Source of the DNA: Lepidostoma basale | Lineage: Eukaryota > Arthropoda > Insecta > Trichoptera > Lepidostomatidae | Assembly: GCA_022606425.2 (NCBI GenBank) | Contig: JAHDVF020000732.1 | Coordinates: 1-64,000 of the forward strand | DNA length: 64,000 nt | Direction of reading: 5' to 3' | In this document: positions 53,683-63,890 of the stretch, piece after piece | How the letters are laid out: the number at the start of each line of letters is the position of its first letter | How positions within the stretch are numbered: position 1 is the first letter of the stretch | Notes under the pieces: generated by a model | Told to the model about the DNA's origin: nothing | Seen by the model: only the letters and a program-made list of their open reading frames with translations | Database searches by the model: none | Position numbers and translations under genes: made by a program

Positions 53683-54232
53683 GCGGCCGGGACGACGGCG
53701 TGACAGTTGACACCCGGGGCTGTATTATATAATACTACAAACACGTACTTCACCGCTCCTCGATCACAAGCACGCCACCTGACAGCCTGTCATTAAACGG
53801 ATATGAATTGAAAAGTTCAACTTTGTCGCGAAAATCGCTTCAGACATTTTTCACAAAATGGGGTCGGATTATTCTGGAAACTTTAAATCCTATTTTGATT
53901 TTCCTTGGGGAGACAGTGTTTTATCGCAGAATTCAATATTTTCGCCAGATTTTTTTCAATATCAGGTTGAGATCACGAGAATTTTTTTTTTTTTTTAAGG
54001 TTTATACTAAAAATTAAAAATAATAATAACATAGTACCTTTATCTATAAATATTCTTCTAAGACCTAACATCTCATCAGTGACAGCCGGTGAGTGATTAT
54101 TGTAGTTTTTTCTTCTTTATTCGCCTATAATTTGTGTTATGAATTCAAAACACTTTGTGTTTTCACAAAGCGTTTTGTGTTAAGCATCATTCTCTAATAT
54201 ACTTATACTTCTGGATTTTAAAATCTAATGCC
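53683..54232. other. Unique sequence
   Basis: A GC-rich shoulder, then AT-rich DNA with a T16 run near 53980 and a short hairpin (ACACTTTGTGTTTTCACAAA) near 54160. Confidence 0.3.
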
Positions 54233-54475
54233 TTATCGAACATTAACGAAAAATAAATATGTATTAATAATTAACGGTTAATTAAAAAAAATTATGCTAT
54301 TGAATAAATAACAAAGAATTTAATATTCAATCTTTTTGCCTATTCCTACAAATCTGGATCTCAAGCAGTATCAAACATTAACTAAAAATGAAAACGTATT
54401 TATTTATAATCAACGGTTAATTTGTTTTAATTGTGTTATTAAATGAATAACAACGAATTTAATAACACTGGATTT
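54233..54475 (+). repeat. Diverged tandem duplication, about 135-bp spacing
   Basis: Blocks AACATTAAC, ACGGTTAATT and AATAACAA-GAATTTAATA occur at about 54239/54374, 54275/54410 and 54310/54447, in order. The duplication is old. Confidence 0.5.
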
Positions 54476-54504
54476 TTTTTTAAGAAAATGCTGTTTAATA
54501 TTTC

Positions 54505-54530
54505 TAACTAACTAACTAACTAAAGAAAAC
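54505..54530. repeat. (TAAC)n microsatellite
   Basis: CTAACTAACTAACTAACTAA between two copies of GAAAA(C/T)GCTGTTTAATATTTC, here 54485 and 54526. Confidence 0.6.
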
Positions 54531-54570
54531 GCTGTTTAATATTTCACTATACTATATTTATAAACTAAAC

Positions 54571-54600
54571 AACATGTTTCAGAGAAACCTCCATCCTCAG
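54571..54600 (-). ncRNA. Hammerhead ribozyme-like core (intact residues)
   Basis: CTGAGGA, T, stem II GGAG/CTCT closing GTTT with a G-U base pair at the foot, GAAAC, AT, GTT. Flanks TTTACAC and GTTTA allow a short stem I with a mismatch. No inverted partner arm is evident, so it may be a linear copy. Confidence 0.5.
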
Positions 54601-54715
54601 GTGTAAATATACAACTAAAACTAAAACAAGAAAGACTTATTATTTATAAACAAAATATTGTGACTAAAATCTAAATTACCGGTACCAAATTACATTGGAG
54701 GAAAACCCACATTTA

Positions 54716-54860
54716 TATATAATACAATGGAAATAATATAATCAATAATACAATACAATACAATGGAAATAATATAATAAATAATACAATACAATACAAT
54801 GGAAATAATATAATAAATAATACAATACAATACAATGGAAATAATACAATATATAATAAA
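54716..54860 (+). repeat. 36-bp tandem repeat, four copies
   Basis: The marker ATGG recurs at exactly 36-bp steps (GG at 54729, 54765, 54801, 54837). The unit is built of ATACA pentamers plus GGAAATAATATAATAAAT. Confidence 0.9.
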
Positions 54861-56165
54861 ATGCAATAAAATTAAACGAATTTATTATATATTTTTTTGC
54901 CAATTCATAAATATTTTTATCACTAGTTCATAATCCTGGAGGCAACGTTTTGATGATAATCTTATAATATATTTTATCTTTTCAGTACTTAACTATTATA
55001 TTAAAATAATCTGATGAGAACAATCATTCTATTAAAAAAAAAACAATTATTATTATTAAAATATTATTTTATAGAACTATTTCTTAAATGAATTTATTCC
55101 AGGTGGAAAAAACCGTGTTGATAAATCATTGATAAGAAATGTCATTCCTGGGTTAATTTCTATTTATTATACTTATTGAATAACTAGGTATATAACCAGA
55201 TAATAAAGTAATCTTCTATTCTTTTATCTCAAGATGAATATTATTTTAATGTATAAAAATGTATCAGTATTCACACTTTGACATTCTTGCTGTCTGGAGA
55301 CAATATGATTACTCTTCTTCCAGCTTCTGGCCTACAATCACAGAAAAATAATTCCTAATTTAAAATGTACATTTGTCATTTCTTGCCTTTGTGCATTTTA
55401 ATGGTTTATACATATTTCCTTCCCGCTCGTCTGCGAGATGTAACAATGATACGCAAAAGAAATGACGGTTCTTAAGGAGACAATTACATTACGCTTTTTG
55501 AAAATAATACCTCATCTGTCTTGTGAAAAGCAAATGTCTTCCTCTTTATCAAGATAAATTTTCATGCCTGAATGAGACAGATATAATAATACAAGAAAAA
55601 TGTGTAATTATATTCAAAAGAAAGAAATGCGAATCTTAAATGAGTTTGAACCATAGAAACTCCTATACTCTTCATGATTGATGGTTATTGGAACCGATAT
55701 AAGAACGAGGCACTTCTCTTTTTACTTCGATTTGTGTTACGTATTTACAGGATTTTTTTATTATTATTGAATAATACATTTTTTAACAACATATATGTGA
55801 TATATATACATATGATTAAGCATATTCTTCCATTAAATTCTCACATATGACATCATAAATAAGTGCGTATATGTACATATTACGTGTATATAATCACATT
55901 TCTGAATTTACACATTTCATATCAAAGGGCTGCTCTGTACGGTTAAGCACATAATAAGGTAATTGAATCATACACATATCAACATCTCTACATATAACAT
56001 ATGCACCCATTTGTAATTATTCTGACAGGAATGAGATAATTTAAAATAAGGTATGCTCTGTACAAAACATTAAAACATTAAAATTATCTATCACGATGTT
56101 CTTATGCTCGTTAAAAAGGAAGCTATCTGTGATTCTTATATTAATTTTGTTTAAGACGCATTGAT
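54861..56165. other. AT-rich sequence, nothing recognised
   Basis: No ORF, repeat or motif supported. Confidence 0.35.
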
Positions 56166-56169
56166 CTGC

Positions 56170-56292
56170 GTTTAAATCCTTTCAGTCTAAGGCATTATCA
56201 AGTGTATTTTGATAATACCTTAGACAGGCGTAAAATCTCATAAATTATATAAAACTTCTAGAAAACAAAGGTTCTTATTCGTATTAATTAAA
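56170..56292 (+). repeat. Family S palindrome, 5'-truncated
   Basis: TCTAAGGCATTATCAAGTG against TTGATAATACCTTAGACAGG, then AACTTCTAGAAAACAAAGG and TTATTCGTATTAATTAAAT. It directly precedes a family A tail. Confidence 0.6.
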
Positions 56293-56294
56293 TT

Positions 56295-56795
56295 CTTATC
56301 TAACTAACTAACTAACTAACCATCACACCATTTCCCATATCCAAACTTTTCTTTCCTGACATATTTCTCTCGCTTTCTCAACATTCATGTTTCGTGTCAT
56401 GCACGCGCGTCGATTTCTCTGACTCCTCACGTGGCCGACATTCAATATTTGATTTATCTGATAGTGCCCCTTTTTCTCGGTCTTCCTCTATTTCTAGTTC
56501 CATTTATTTCGTTAACATATACTTTTTTACCATTTTTTCTTCATTCATTCATTCCAGGTGTTCAGACCAACCTAATGATCCTTTCATTATTTTTTTTACA
56601 CTATTATTCACAACGCATTCACTTCTTATATCTTCATTCGACACTCAATCATACACAGAGTATCAACAAATTCGTAATCAAAGATATCTCATTTCTACTA
56701 CATTTATTCTACTTTCATCTTTCTTTTGTAAGTTCTATAAGGGTCGGTACAAGAACACAATTGTGAACTTCCATTTTAACTTTTTTGGATAGGAT
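56295..56795 (-). mobile_element. Family A LINE 3' end, (TTAG)n-tail type, long copy
   Basis: CTAACTAACTAACTAACCAT at 56300-56319. The 3' UTR is partly deleted. Antisense ORF text runs from TGACTCCTCACGTGGCCGAC to TCTGGATAGG-like sequence at 56790. The two plus-strand ORFs above 100 codons here are shadows in the antisense of the real frame. Confidence 0.8.
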
Positions 56796-57195
56796 TATGT
56801 TGGCGATGACAACTTAAAGTGCACCGTTCACTTTGTAACCAGCCCCATACCCTTCTTTCAATATTCCTCTCCACCCTTAATACTCCAAATACACAAATTC
56901 TTTATTACATTTATTCCCATATGATTACACACGACAGGTGTTATTTGATTATTTTTGAATTATTGAGAAATAAATAGCAGAAACGAAAGTACCAAAGAAC
57001 TCATGAGTTTAAAAATGAAACATTTATGGAAAAATGACCATATTTACCATTTCACTATTTTAAATAAATTTTTTGTGTATTGTCAAATTAATGTGTATTT
57101 TGAAACATTGCGATAAAACTACAACGCGTAATATATATATTTTTTGTTTAAAATATGTGTAGTCGACTGTATAAGTCACAGGGCTGGTGAGTACA
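56796..57195. other. AT-rich sequence, nothing recognised
   Basis: No feature supported. Confidence 0.35.
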
Positions 57196-57199
57196 TCAC

Positions 57200-57390
57200 C
57201 GCAACGTGCTGTTGTATAATACCGTGAGAAAGAAATAATAATTTCGCATACTTGAGTTCACGTGTGACGAGATGGCGTGTGTTTTATGTGACGTCACGTG
57301 TAATGGCGGGCCAGGGGTATCGAACCACGACCCGCGATATAGAGAACCACTGTCTGTGGTGAAACAACCTGCGCGAGTCCAACCACCTTA
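57200..57390 (-). mobile_element. Possible tRNA-derived SINE, different family
   Basis: The minus strand has GGTTGGACTCGCGCAGGTTG (box A-like region), and GTGGTTCGATACCCCTGGCC with a perfect box B GGTTCGATACC (about 57308-57318). The body (CGTGACGTCACATAAAACAC) is unlike the other SINEs. Single copy in the window. Confidence 0.45.
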
Positions 57391-57699
57391 GCATGTTTCC
57401 ACTCAATATATAACAATTACTTTCGCTTTATTTGTTATTTGGCATTGTCCGACTACTTTATTGCCGCACCTCTGCCAAATGGTTTTTGCATCACCGTATC
57501 ATCTTTATTATTAAGGAAGTGGCATTGTGTAATTTTGAAAGCAGACGTTGCGCTGAAATGTATGTGCTGGTCACCGAAGCCTCAATCTGTTTTCCAAGAC
57601 ATTGAATATTTTTATAAATTTTTTATAACAGTTAAATAACAATAATGGATATGAAATAAAAGCTGTAAAAAATATTTTAATGATATATATTAAGAAAAA

Positions 57700-57840
57700 A
57701 ACTCACTGATGTTTGTGTCTTCGACCGGTTTCGGCAGCTCGCTGCCATCTTCTGGTGCCATCCCAGAAGAAGGCAGCGAGCTGCTGAAACCGGTCGAAGA
57801 CACAAACATCATAGGATTGTAACTGAATTATATATACATC
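57700..57840. mobile_element. Palindromic hammerhead-type element, family E
   Basis: Arms 57708-57755 and 57763-57810 are inverted copies with two differences around a 7-base spacer. Each holds GAAGA(T/A)GGCAGCGAGCTGC followed by (C/T)GAAACCGGTC. CAGAAGA replaces CTGAAGA, so U4 is A in both arms. Stem II is GGCAG/CTGCC. Confidence 0.75.
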
Positions 57841-57927
57841 TAAAAAATATTATCTACAATTTTTTTTTATTTACAATGAACTACTATCATAAAATTTCAA
57901 ATAACAATATTATTTTCTTTAGTATTA

Positions 57928-58155
57928 TAAAATAACACATTTGTTGTTTCTTGAACAATGATGTAAAACTGCAAATTAAATAATTAATACGAATAAAAAC
58001 GTATGTTTTCAAGAAGTTTTGTAATATTTTTGTGAATGAGATATTTCACCTGTCTAAGGCATTATCAAATATCTTAGACGCTTCACATAGGTATATTAAA
58101 ACTTCTAGAAAACGTTTCAAACTTTGTTTTCATTGGTATTATTCAGTAAAATAAC
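57928..58155 (+). mobile_element. Family S palindrome with probable 9-bp TSD
   Basis: TAAAATAAC at 57928-57936 and 58147-58155 brackets the element. Leader GTTGTTTCTTGAACAATGAT, left arm GTATGTTTTCAAGAAGTTTT, diverged core TTTCACCTGTCTAAGGC, right arm AACTTCTAGAAAACGTTTC. Confidence 0.65.
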
Positions 58156-60350
58156 TATTCATTTTAGCATCCCAACTTGCTTAGATTTGAAAATTTAAGA
58201 AAGTTTCGAGTTAAATCATATTGCAGAGAAAGGATGAGTATTTAAAAATCTATCAGACAGAGTTGGTTATTTGACCACCATAGACTAATTGCTCAGTTAA
58301 TTATATTTTTTAATATTCGAGTCACAAATAATTTTCTCAGAAAGGACTTCATTATATGTATAATGAAATATAAATATTCCGAGATCCCTGAAGATTCAAA
58401 ATCACTCAGAGGTGAGACAAAGTTTGAGGTGTTAAAAGTGAATACGGTCATTACTATCGCACGTATAGAATAATTAAAAGCGTGCACATCCTCCGGGCCA
58501 CAGCGTGTTAATGAGCGACTAAGTGGCGTTCGCTGTACCACTGAATAATTCTCCGCGATTATTTCAGTTCCGGTCGACAGTTTGGCAAACACTGGACAGA
58601 CAGCATGATACGGTGCCAACTCAGTCCTGACATTTTGATATGCGAGCTGTGGCGGTATGTGTGCCGAGCCTCTGTGCAGCGCATCTAGCGGCCCAAAACA
58701 AAACTACACCGGTTCGAATTTAGAATGATCTATTTTTGAAATACTATTTGAATTATCGTTTTGTTTAGCGATAGTCGTACAATGTGTTTTAGCGTGACTT
58801 TCTGCATACTTATGCAGCTGGTCTCTCGCTTCCAAAATCAACTTCGATTATTCTGTTTTCATTTAATGTCAACATTTATTTAGTTTACTTTGTTTGAGGT
58901 ATTGTCCAATTAGATTTATATTATTATATATTATGTATTCCATATATTTGAAATCATTTACGAAATTTGATTAATTTTGTTTTAAAACTCTTATTAATAA
59001 AATAGTAAATTAATTATTAACAGGGGGATTTTTTTGTTTGTTTTTGATATCCTTGTAAGATACCCTCAAAACTTTTAGGAAACAGTGTGTTTTCAATACA
59101 AATTTTCCACTTTTCACAAATAAGCTTTAGGTTTCAGACGTCCTTCCGTAGTATGTTTTTTTTTATAATGAAATGTTATCTGTATTTCAATATAATTGAA
59201 ATGTTATCTGAATTTAAATTTATTATACATAAATTTTGTTTAAATTTTTATACCAAGGAAGGACGCATGCGGTTTTAAACATGTTTTTGAATAGTGAAAA
59301 AAAATGTTGTGGAAGCACAATGTTTTTAAAAATCAATCAAATGTGAATTCACAACACAAAGTAATAGAAATTACATAAAAATCCGTTTATTATTCATTAT
59401 GCATCAGTGTAAAATATTTTGCACTTTCAAAAGTGTGAATTGAGTGTGATCTTATACTTGTATAGTTATATAACTTCAAAGGTCATTCACCTCTTCGAAC
59501 ATATATTTAGCCATATATTATGTTGTTTTATATAGCTGTACAAATAATGCAAATACCAAATTTGTATATATAATGAATTATTCTATATTGGCCAATGACT
59601 TGTAAACTTTTGTATAGATTTATACCGGTGAGAAATTCAATTATGCAAATATGATAAGCCCTGCCAAGGTTTATTGTTTCATGGGGCCCAAAAATGTAAA
59701 TGAGACAAACCGCGGTGTAATTGTTGTGCCATTGAAACTTTTTAATTTGATGAACGGAGGAGGCGCCATCTCCCGATGTAAATTACGACTTTTTGTTCGT
59801 GCGGCGCCGCTAATGCTTCACCTGGTATAGGCAATTCCTTCAGATATTAACGTTTTGTGGAACGATCGTATTTTTCATGAAAAACTACTCTCATTAATCA
59901 CTGCTTTCCTTACAAGTTGCTGGATTCTAATTACTAAAGAGATCAGGTCGCGTCCTGGATAAATATAATATCCCTCAGCTTCAGAGGAGATATAAAAATC
60001 ATTAAATTTAGTTTGATTAAATGTCATAATAAATAATTTCTATGAGAATTAAACGAAAAAAATGTTTAGTTTTATCCACCTTATCAATATTACAAACGCG
60101 TCTAAAAAAATAAACTTAATAGGGGAAAGAACAGTGTTTTCATTCATAAAAAATATCAATATTATTAGTTGTTTTTATACTGACGAATAACATGGTTATT
60201 TTTTCTAAATGTAGATGGAATTTTGTTATAAGACCCTTCATATTTTGAACATTGCAATGCAGACTTGATCGTTTATAAAAATGCGTCCATAAAGCCAAGA
60301 ATATTATTGTTGCAAATAAAAAATTACAAATGAAAGTTAAACTTAAATGA
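58156..60350. other. Mostly unique, islands at 58480-58700 and 59640-59860
   Basis: Two CG-containing islands have no repeat match. 59640-59860 (CCCTGCCAAGGTTTATTG, GAGGAGGCGCCATCTCCCGA) looks the most like a conserved non-coding element. The 108-codon minus frame at 58293-58619 has no recognised domain. Confidence 0.3.
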
Positions 60351-60354
60351 TACA

Positions 60355-60445
60355 TTTGCCTTATTAGAGCATCATCAAAACATTTGATAATGACATAATC
60401 AATCGAAAGGTGTCATAAACATAAATTGAAAATTAATTTCAACAT
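60355..60445 (+). repeat. Family S fragment
   Basis: CATCATCAAAACATTTGATA, ATCGAAAGGTGTCATAAAC, heavily diverged. Confidence 0.4.
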
Positions 60446-60594
60446 ATATAAAAATATGTTTAAACTAACATTTAATATTTTAAAAATAATTCATATTTGC
60501 TTTGATACAAATTGTAAATAGTTCTGATAAAGTTCTAAAATACACTTTTGACAATTGCCTAAATGTTCACTTGAATAGATATTTTGACTGTCAA

Positions 60595-60740
60595 TTTCTA
60601 CAACCCCGACAAAGCTCAGGTAAGAGCGAACGGTTGGTTCGTTAAAATAAATAAAGTGGTGTCAAATAAAATGTAAAAGTGCTTTAAAATATATTTAATA
60701 ATGCTACTCCACAAATTAAGTGCTTTAAACGAACGTATTG
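60595..60740 (+). mobile_element. Linear hammerhead-type repeat, family I, copy 3
   Basis: Eroded core 60606-60635 (CCGACAA, A, perfect stem II GCTC/GAGC, GAACGGTT), then the family tail AAATATATTTAATAATGCTA, CTCCACAAATTAAGTGCTTT. Confidence 0.6.
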
Positions 60741-60820
60741 ATTATTTTATAAAAAATATACAATATGTTGATGAAACATTAACATGAGGTAAAAGGTCAT
60801 TTAGGAAAATTGACAATTGA

Positions 60821-60900
60821 ATTTAATATGGATTTTCGGGGGAATTGTTCCCCTTTATCCCCTTTATCACGGGGAAAATTATATTTAATATGGATTTTCG
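60821..60900 (+). repeat. 18-bp direct repeat around a 44-bp insert
   Basis: ATTTAATATGGATTTTCG at 60821-60838 and 60883-60900. The insert contains GGGGAATTGTTCCCC. Confidence 0.85.
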
Positions 60901-61630
60901 TAAATGGTTCAATAGAATACTTGAAACATCACGGATAAATTCTCAAATCAAATTGTAATATTTTTTATCTTGTATTTTTAATTTATTTGTAATTCGAATA
61001 TATTCTCTATACTGACAGTGAGTAAATTAAAATGAAATTCAAAACATTAAATCTTTATTAAAAATCATATACTTTTGTGTGTAACATGTTATAATAATTG
61101 TGTACGTTCACATTATTTGTTACATAGGTGATAAAATCTCTCCGCAAACAATATTCCTTATGAGAAAATCAATTATAAGTCCAAGGCAATTCTGATAATT
61201 TGATATCCGAAACAAGGCGCAAACATGAATATTACTCTCACATTTACATAGTAATCCGTCAATTTGTATAAATTTATTTTTGGAATTTAACGGGAATCGA
61301 ATAATTCTTGCCGTCGAAAGGGGGTGTTATCTAACAAATGATAATAGGTAATTAATTTAAACAAGGCTGTAATAAATATCCCCCGAGGGATGAAGTTCAT
61401 TGTGTTCCTTAGGCAAGAGGAAACAATTTTCCGTCAACATTGACACGGACAAGGGAATCTACCAAGACTTACCACCTCGAGCGGCGTCCCAGCCCTCCCC
61501 GCTTTGTTCCTAGCTTCATTGTGATTTCGGTTAAGGGTGGAATCTTTCAATCGTTACTCATATTCGGATACTGCAACATATATGGTATATGAATATGACC
61601 GTTCGTACAAAACTCTAACAGTTATGAATA
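60901..61630. other. Unique sequence with island at 61160-61540
   Basis: GC-richer unique text (AAGGGGGTGTTATC, CACCTCGAGCGGCGTCCCAG). No repeat or ORF. Confidence 0.3.
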
Positions 61631-61636
61631 ATCAAC

Positions 61637-61995
61637 GAATGGGCGTTCATGATGTAGTTCTGGTTCCAACCCTTATGTATAGAAGCGAAGAGATGAGAGC
61701 AGAATAAATGCGGTAGAGATCCCTTAGACGTATGTGTACTAAAATGATGTAATGTTGAATTTAAATTATGATGTAACAAAGGAATGTGCAGCTGAAGAAA
61801 AAAAGATGAACAAAATTATGAAAGGATCTCTGGGTTGGTTTGAACATACGAGTATGGAACGTATGCCATACTAGAAGTCTATGCTATGACTCGCTGTATG
61901 AATGTGAACAAAGCTAGAGATCTGTATCAAGATAGAATATTATGGCGGCCCATTCTCTCTACTCATCCTTTCGGGGAAACGGTGTGATGGTTTGT
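61637..61995 (+). mobile_element. Family A LINE 3' end, (GTT)-type relative, degraded
   Basis: GGTTCCAACCCTTATGTATA, CAGAATAAATGCGGTAGAGA, CAAAATTATGAAAGGATCTC, CTATGACTCGCTGTATGAAT and CTTTCGGGGAAACGGTGTGA. The middle of the ORF is deleted near 61865. Confidence 0.7.
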
Positions 61996-62074
61996 AATTG
62001 TCGTTGATGTTTAAATTTTTTTACAAAAATTATTTTAAAATAAAAATGATAGGACCAATTTTATTTTTATTTTT

Positions 62075-62370
62075 TTAGTTTCTTCAGCAGTTTGGTGCAA
62101 TCGTCTGGTGAGACAATGGCAGCACGATAAGCAGTGTATAGATTATGCGCGTCAAACCAGCGAACCCAGCCAGCTGAAAACTGACAGCGATCGGAAGCTC
62201 AAGCGGTAATGTTCGATTTGGGTCGCGCGGCAACTTGGTACCTATCCGCTAAGCGCGGCTGCCGCGCGACCCAATGTTTGATGGTTTGCCGCGCGTATTC
62301 GATACACGGTTTTAGCGAGCTGCCGAAAGCGGTTTGAATTAGAATATAATTAAGTGGAATAAAACAAAAC
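62075..62370. mobile_element. Degraded family E element containing a GC-rich hairpin
   Basis: The right end AGCGAGCTGCCGAAAGCGGT and GTGGAATAAAAC match family E. The interior is unusual: TGGGTCGCGCGGCA (62219-62232) and its exact complement (62260-62273) flank a 27-base loop. The overlapping 63-codon minus frame is not credible. Confidence 0.5.
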
Positions 62371-62429
62371 AAAACGTGCATCAGATTCACATATTCAGTT
62401 TCTTGTAAAAGCTATTTCAACTAAATACT

Positions 62430-62765
62430 GTTTCTCTTCTTCTTCTTCCTTATTGTAGACCTATGTGGTCTGTTCTCCAGAGAGTTTCTCTTCCTGTGAG
62501 GTAGATTCCCAGCTGTCCTTTCATCTTTTAGGAGGTTTTCCACGAGGACGAGTCCCATGAGGTTGATTATGCAATGCAATATAGGGGAGTCTGGTGGAGT
62601 CCATTCTTTGAACATGACCGTACCAGTCTCTTTTTCGCTGTCTGCTCCATCTTATAATATCCTCAACCTCACATATCTCTCTTATTCTGGTGTTCCTCAC
62701 GCGATCCCTCAGTGTCTTGCCTGCTATCGTCCTGTTGTTTCTCAGGATTACTAATTTAAACATTT
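62430..62765 (-). pseudogene. Non-LTR reverse transcriptase C-terminal fragment with (GAA)n tail
   Basis: The minus frame at 62521-62763 is open: MFKLVILRNNRTIAGKTLRD, RVRNTRIREICEVEDIIRWS, RQRKRDWYGHVQRMDSTRLP, then RPRGKPPKR and a stop where W is expected. Then DSWESTSQEE and GEQTT in the same frame before TAG, and GGAAGAAGAAGAG as tail. L-R-D-R-(I/V)-R-N, I-W-YGHV-R-M and GKPPKRW identify the family tail. One premature stop (TGG to TGA) is the only obvious lesion. Confidence 0.8.
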
Positions 62766-62769
62766 GAAG

Positions 62770-63404
62770 GATGAATCATTTGCATAAATACCTGAAAGCC
62801 GTCAGGATATTTCTTTTGGTTCCTATAATAGTTATACTGTGTTGAGGTACTCGTTATATTCAGTCAGAGTAATATTGCCTAAATGAAATGACAATAACGG
62901 ATGATGCTCTTAGTGTAATAATTGCCTGATGATTCTTAGCTACCTGTCGACATATGATGGATTGCATAGGACCAGAGACACACCCGCGTGCTGTGTGCAC
63001 CGGACACAGTTATCCCATTTGTGGAAATAATGCAAATAACGCATATTCAATATAACTTCAAAAGGCTTTTAGCATCATATGACATATTCAAAGTCTGGTA
63101 TAAAGTATTATTTTAACACGTCCCGTTAGTAATTTTACGCTCGATGATGATTGATGATTCAGACGATAGAATAGTATCTAAACAACGATAGTATAGTACA
63201 TAAAACCTCAACGATTTCTGACACACGCTTGGACATAACACTTACAAATAAATTGAATTAACAGGTACATTCTTTAATTAAAAATTAGTTATAAAACCAG
63301 TTGCATAATACTGTCTAATACTATTGTACATAATATTATATTTAGTATTGACGCCAATATATGTTTCCTGGAATTTTTATACGAAGTAACATATTTTTAC
63401 AATA
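62770..63404. other. Unique sequence, nothing recognised
   Basis: A short GC-richer stretch at 62930-63030 is unassigned. Confidence 0.3.
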
Positions 63405-63890
63405 TAAAACTAACTAACTAACCATCACGCCGTCTTCCTTAATTCTTTCCTAACATTTTTTCTCGATTCCTCAACATTCATACATCGTGCCATGCACGCG
63501 CGTTGATTTCTCGTAACTCCTCACGTAGTCGACATTCAATATTTGAATTATTTAATCATGCCACGTTTTCCTCGGTCTTCCTCTATTTCTGGTTCCATTA
63601 ACATCGTTAACATATATTTTTTTACCATTCTTTCCATATGTCCAAAACCATCTTAATGATCCTTTCATTATTTCGTTCATAACACCATTATTCGCACCGC
63701 ATTCACTTCTTACATTTATTTAGACACTATCTTACACAGAGTATCCACACATTCGTCTAAGAGATCTCATTTCTACTGGATTTATTCTACGTTCATCCTT
63801 CTTTTGCTAGTTCTATGATTCGCTTCCATACATAAGGGTCGGTAGAAGAACACCATTATGCACTGCCATTCTAGCTTTTTTGGGTATTTT
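63405..63890 (-). mobile_element. Family A LINE 3' end, (TTAG)n-tail type, long copy
   Basis: CTAACTAACTAACCATCACG at 63410-63429, a shortened 3' UTR, then antisense ORF text (CACGTTTTCCTCGGTCTTCC, CATCGTTAACATATATTTTT, TCTAAGAGATCTCATTTCTA, TGCACTGCCATTCTAGCTTT). Almost as long as the 38869 copy. Confidence 0.8.

Noticed and set aside
56394..56792. 132- and 111-codon plus-strand ORFs as genes
   Set aside because: Antisense of family A. The same shadow frames recur at 15925 and 11241.
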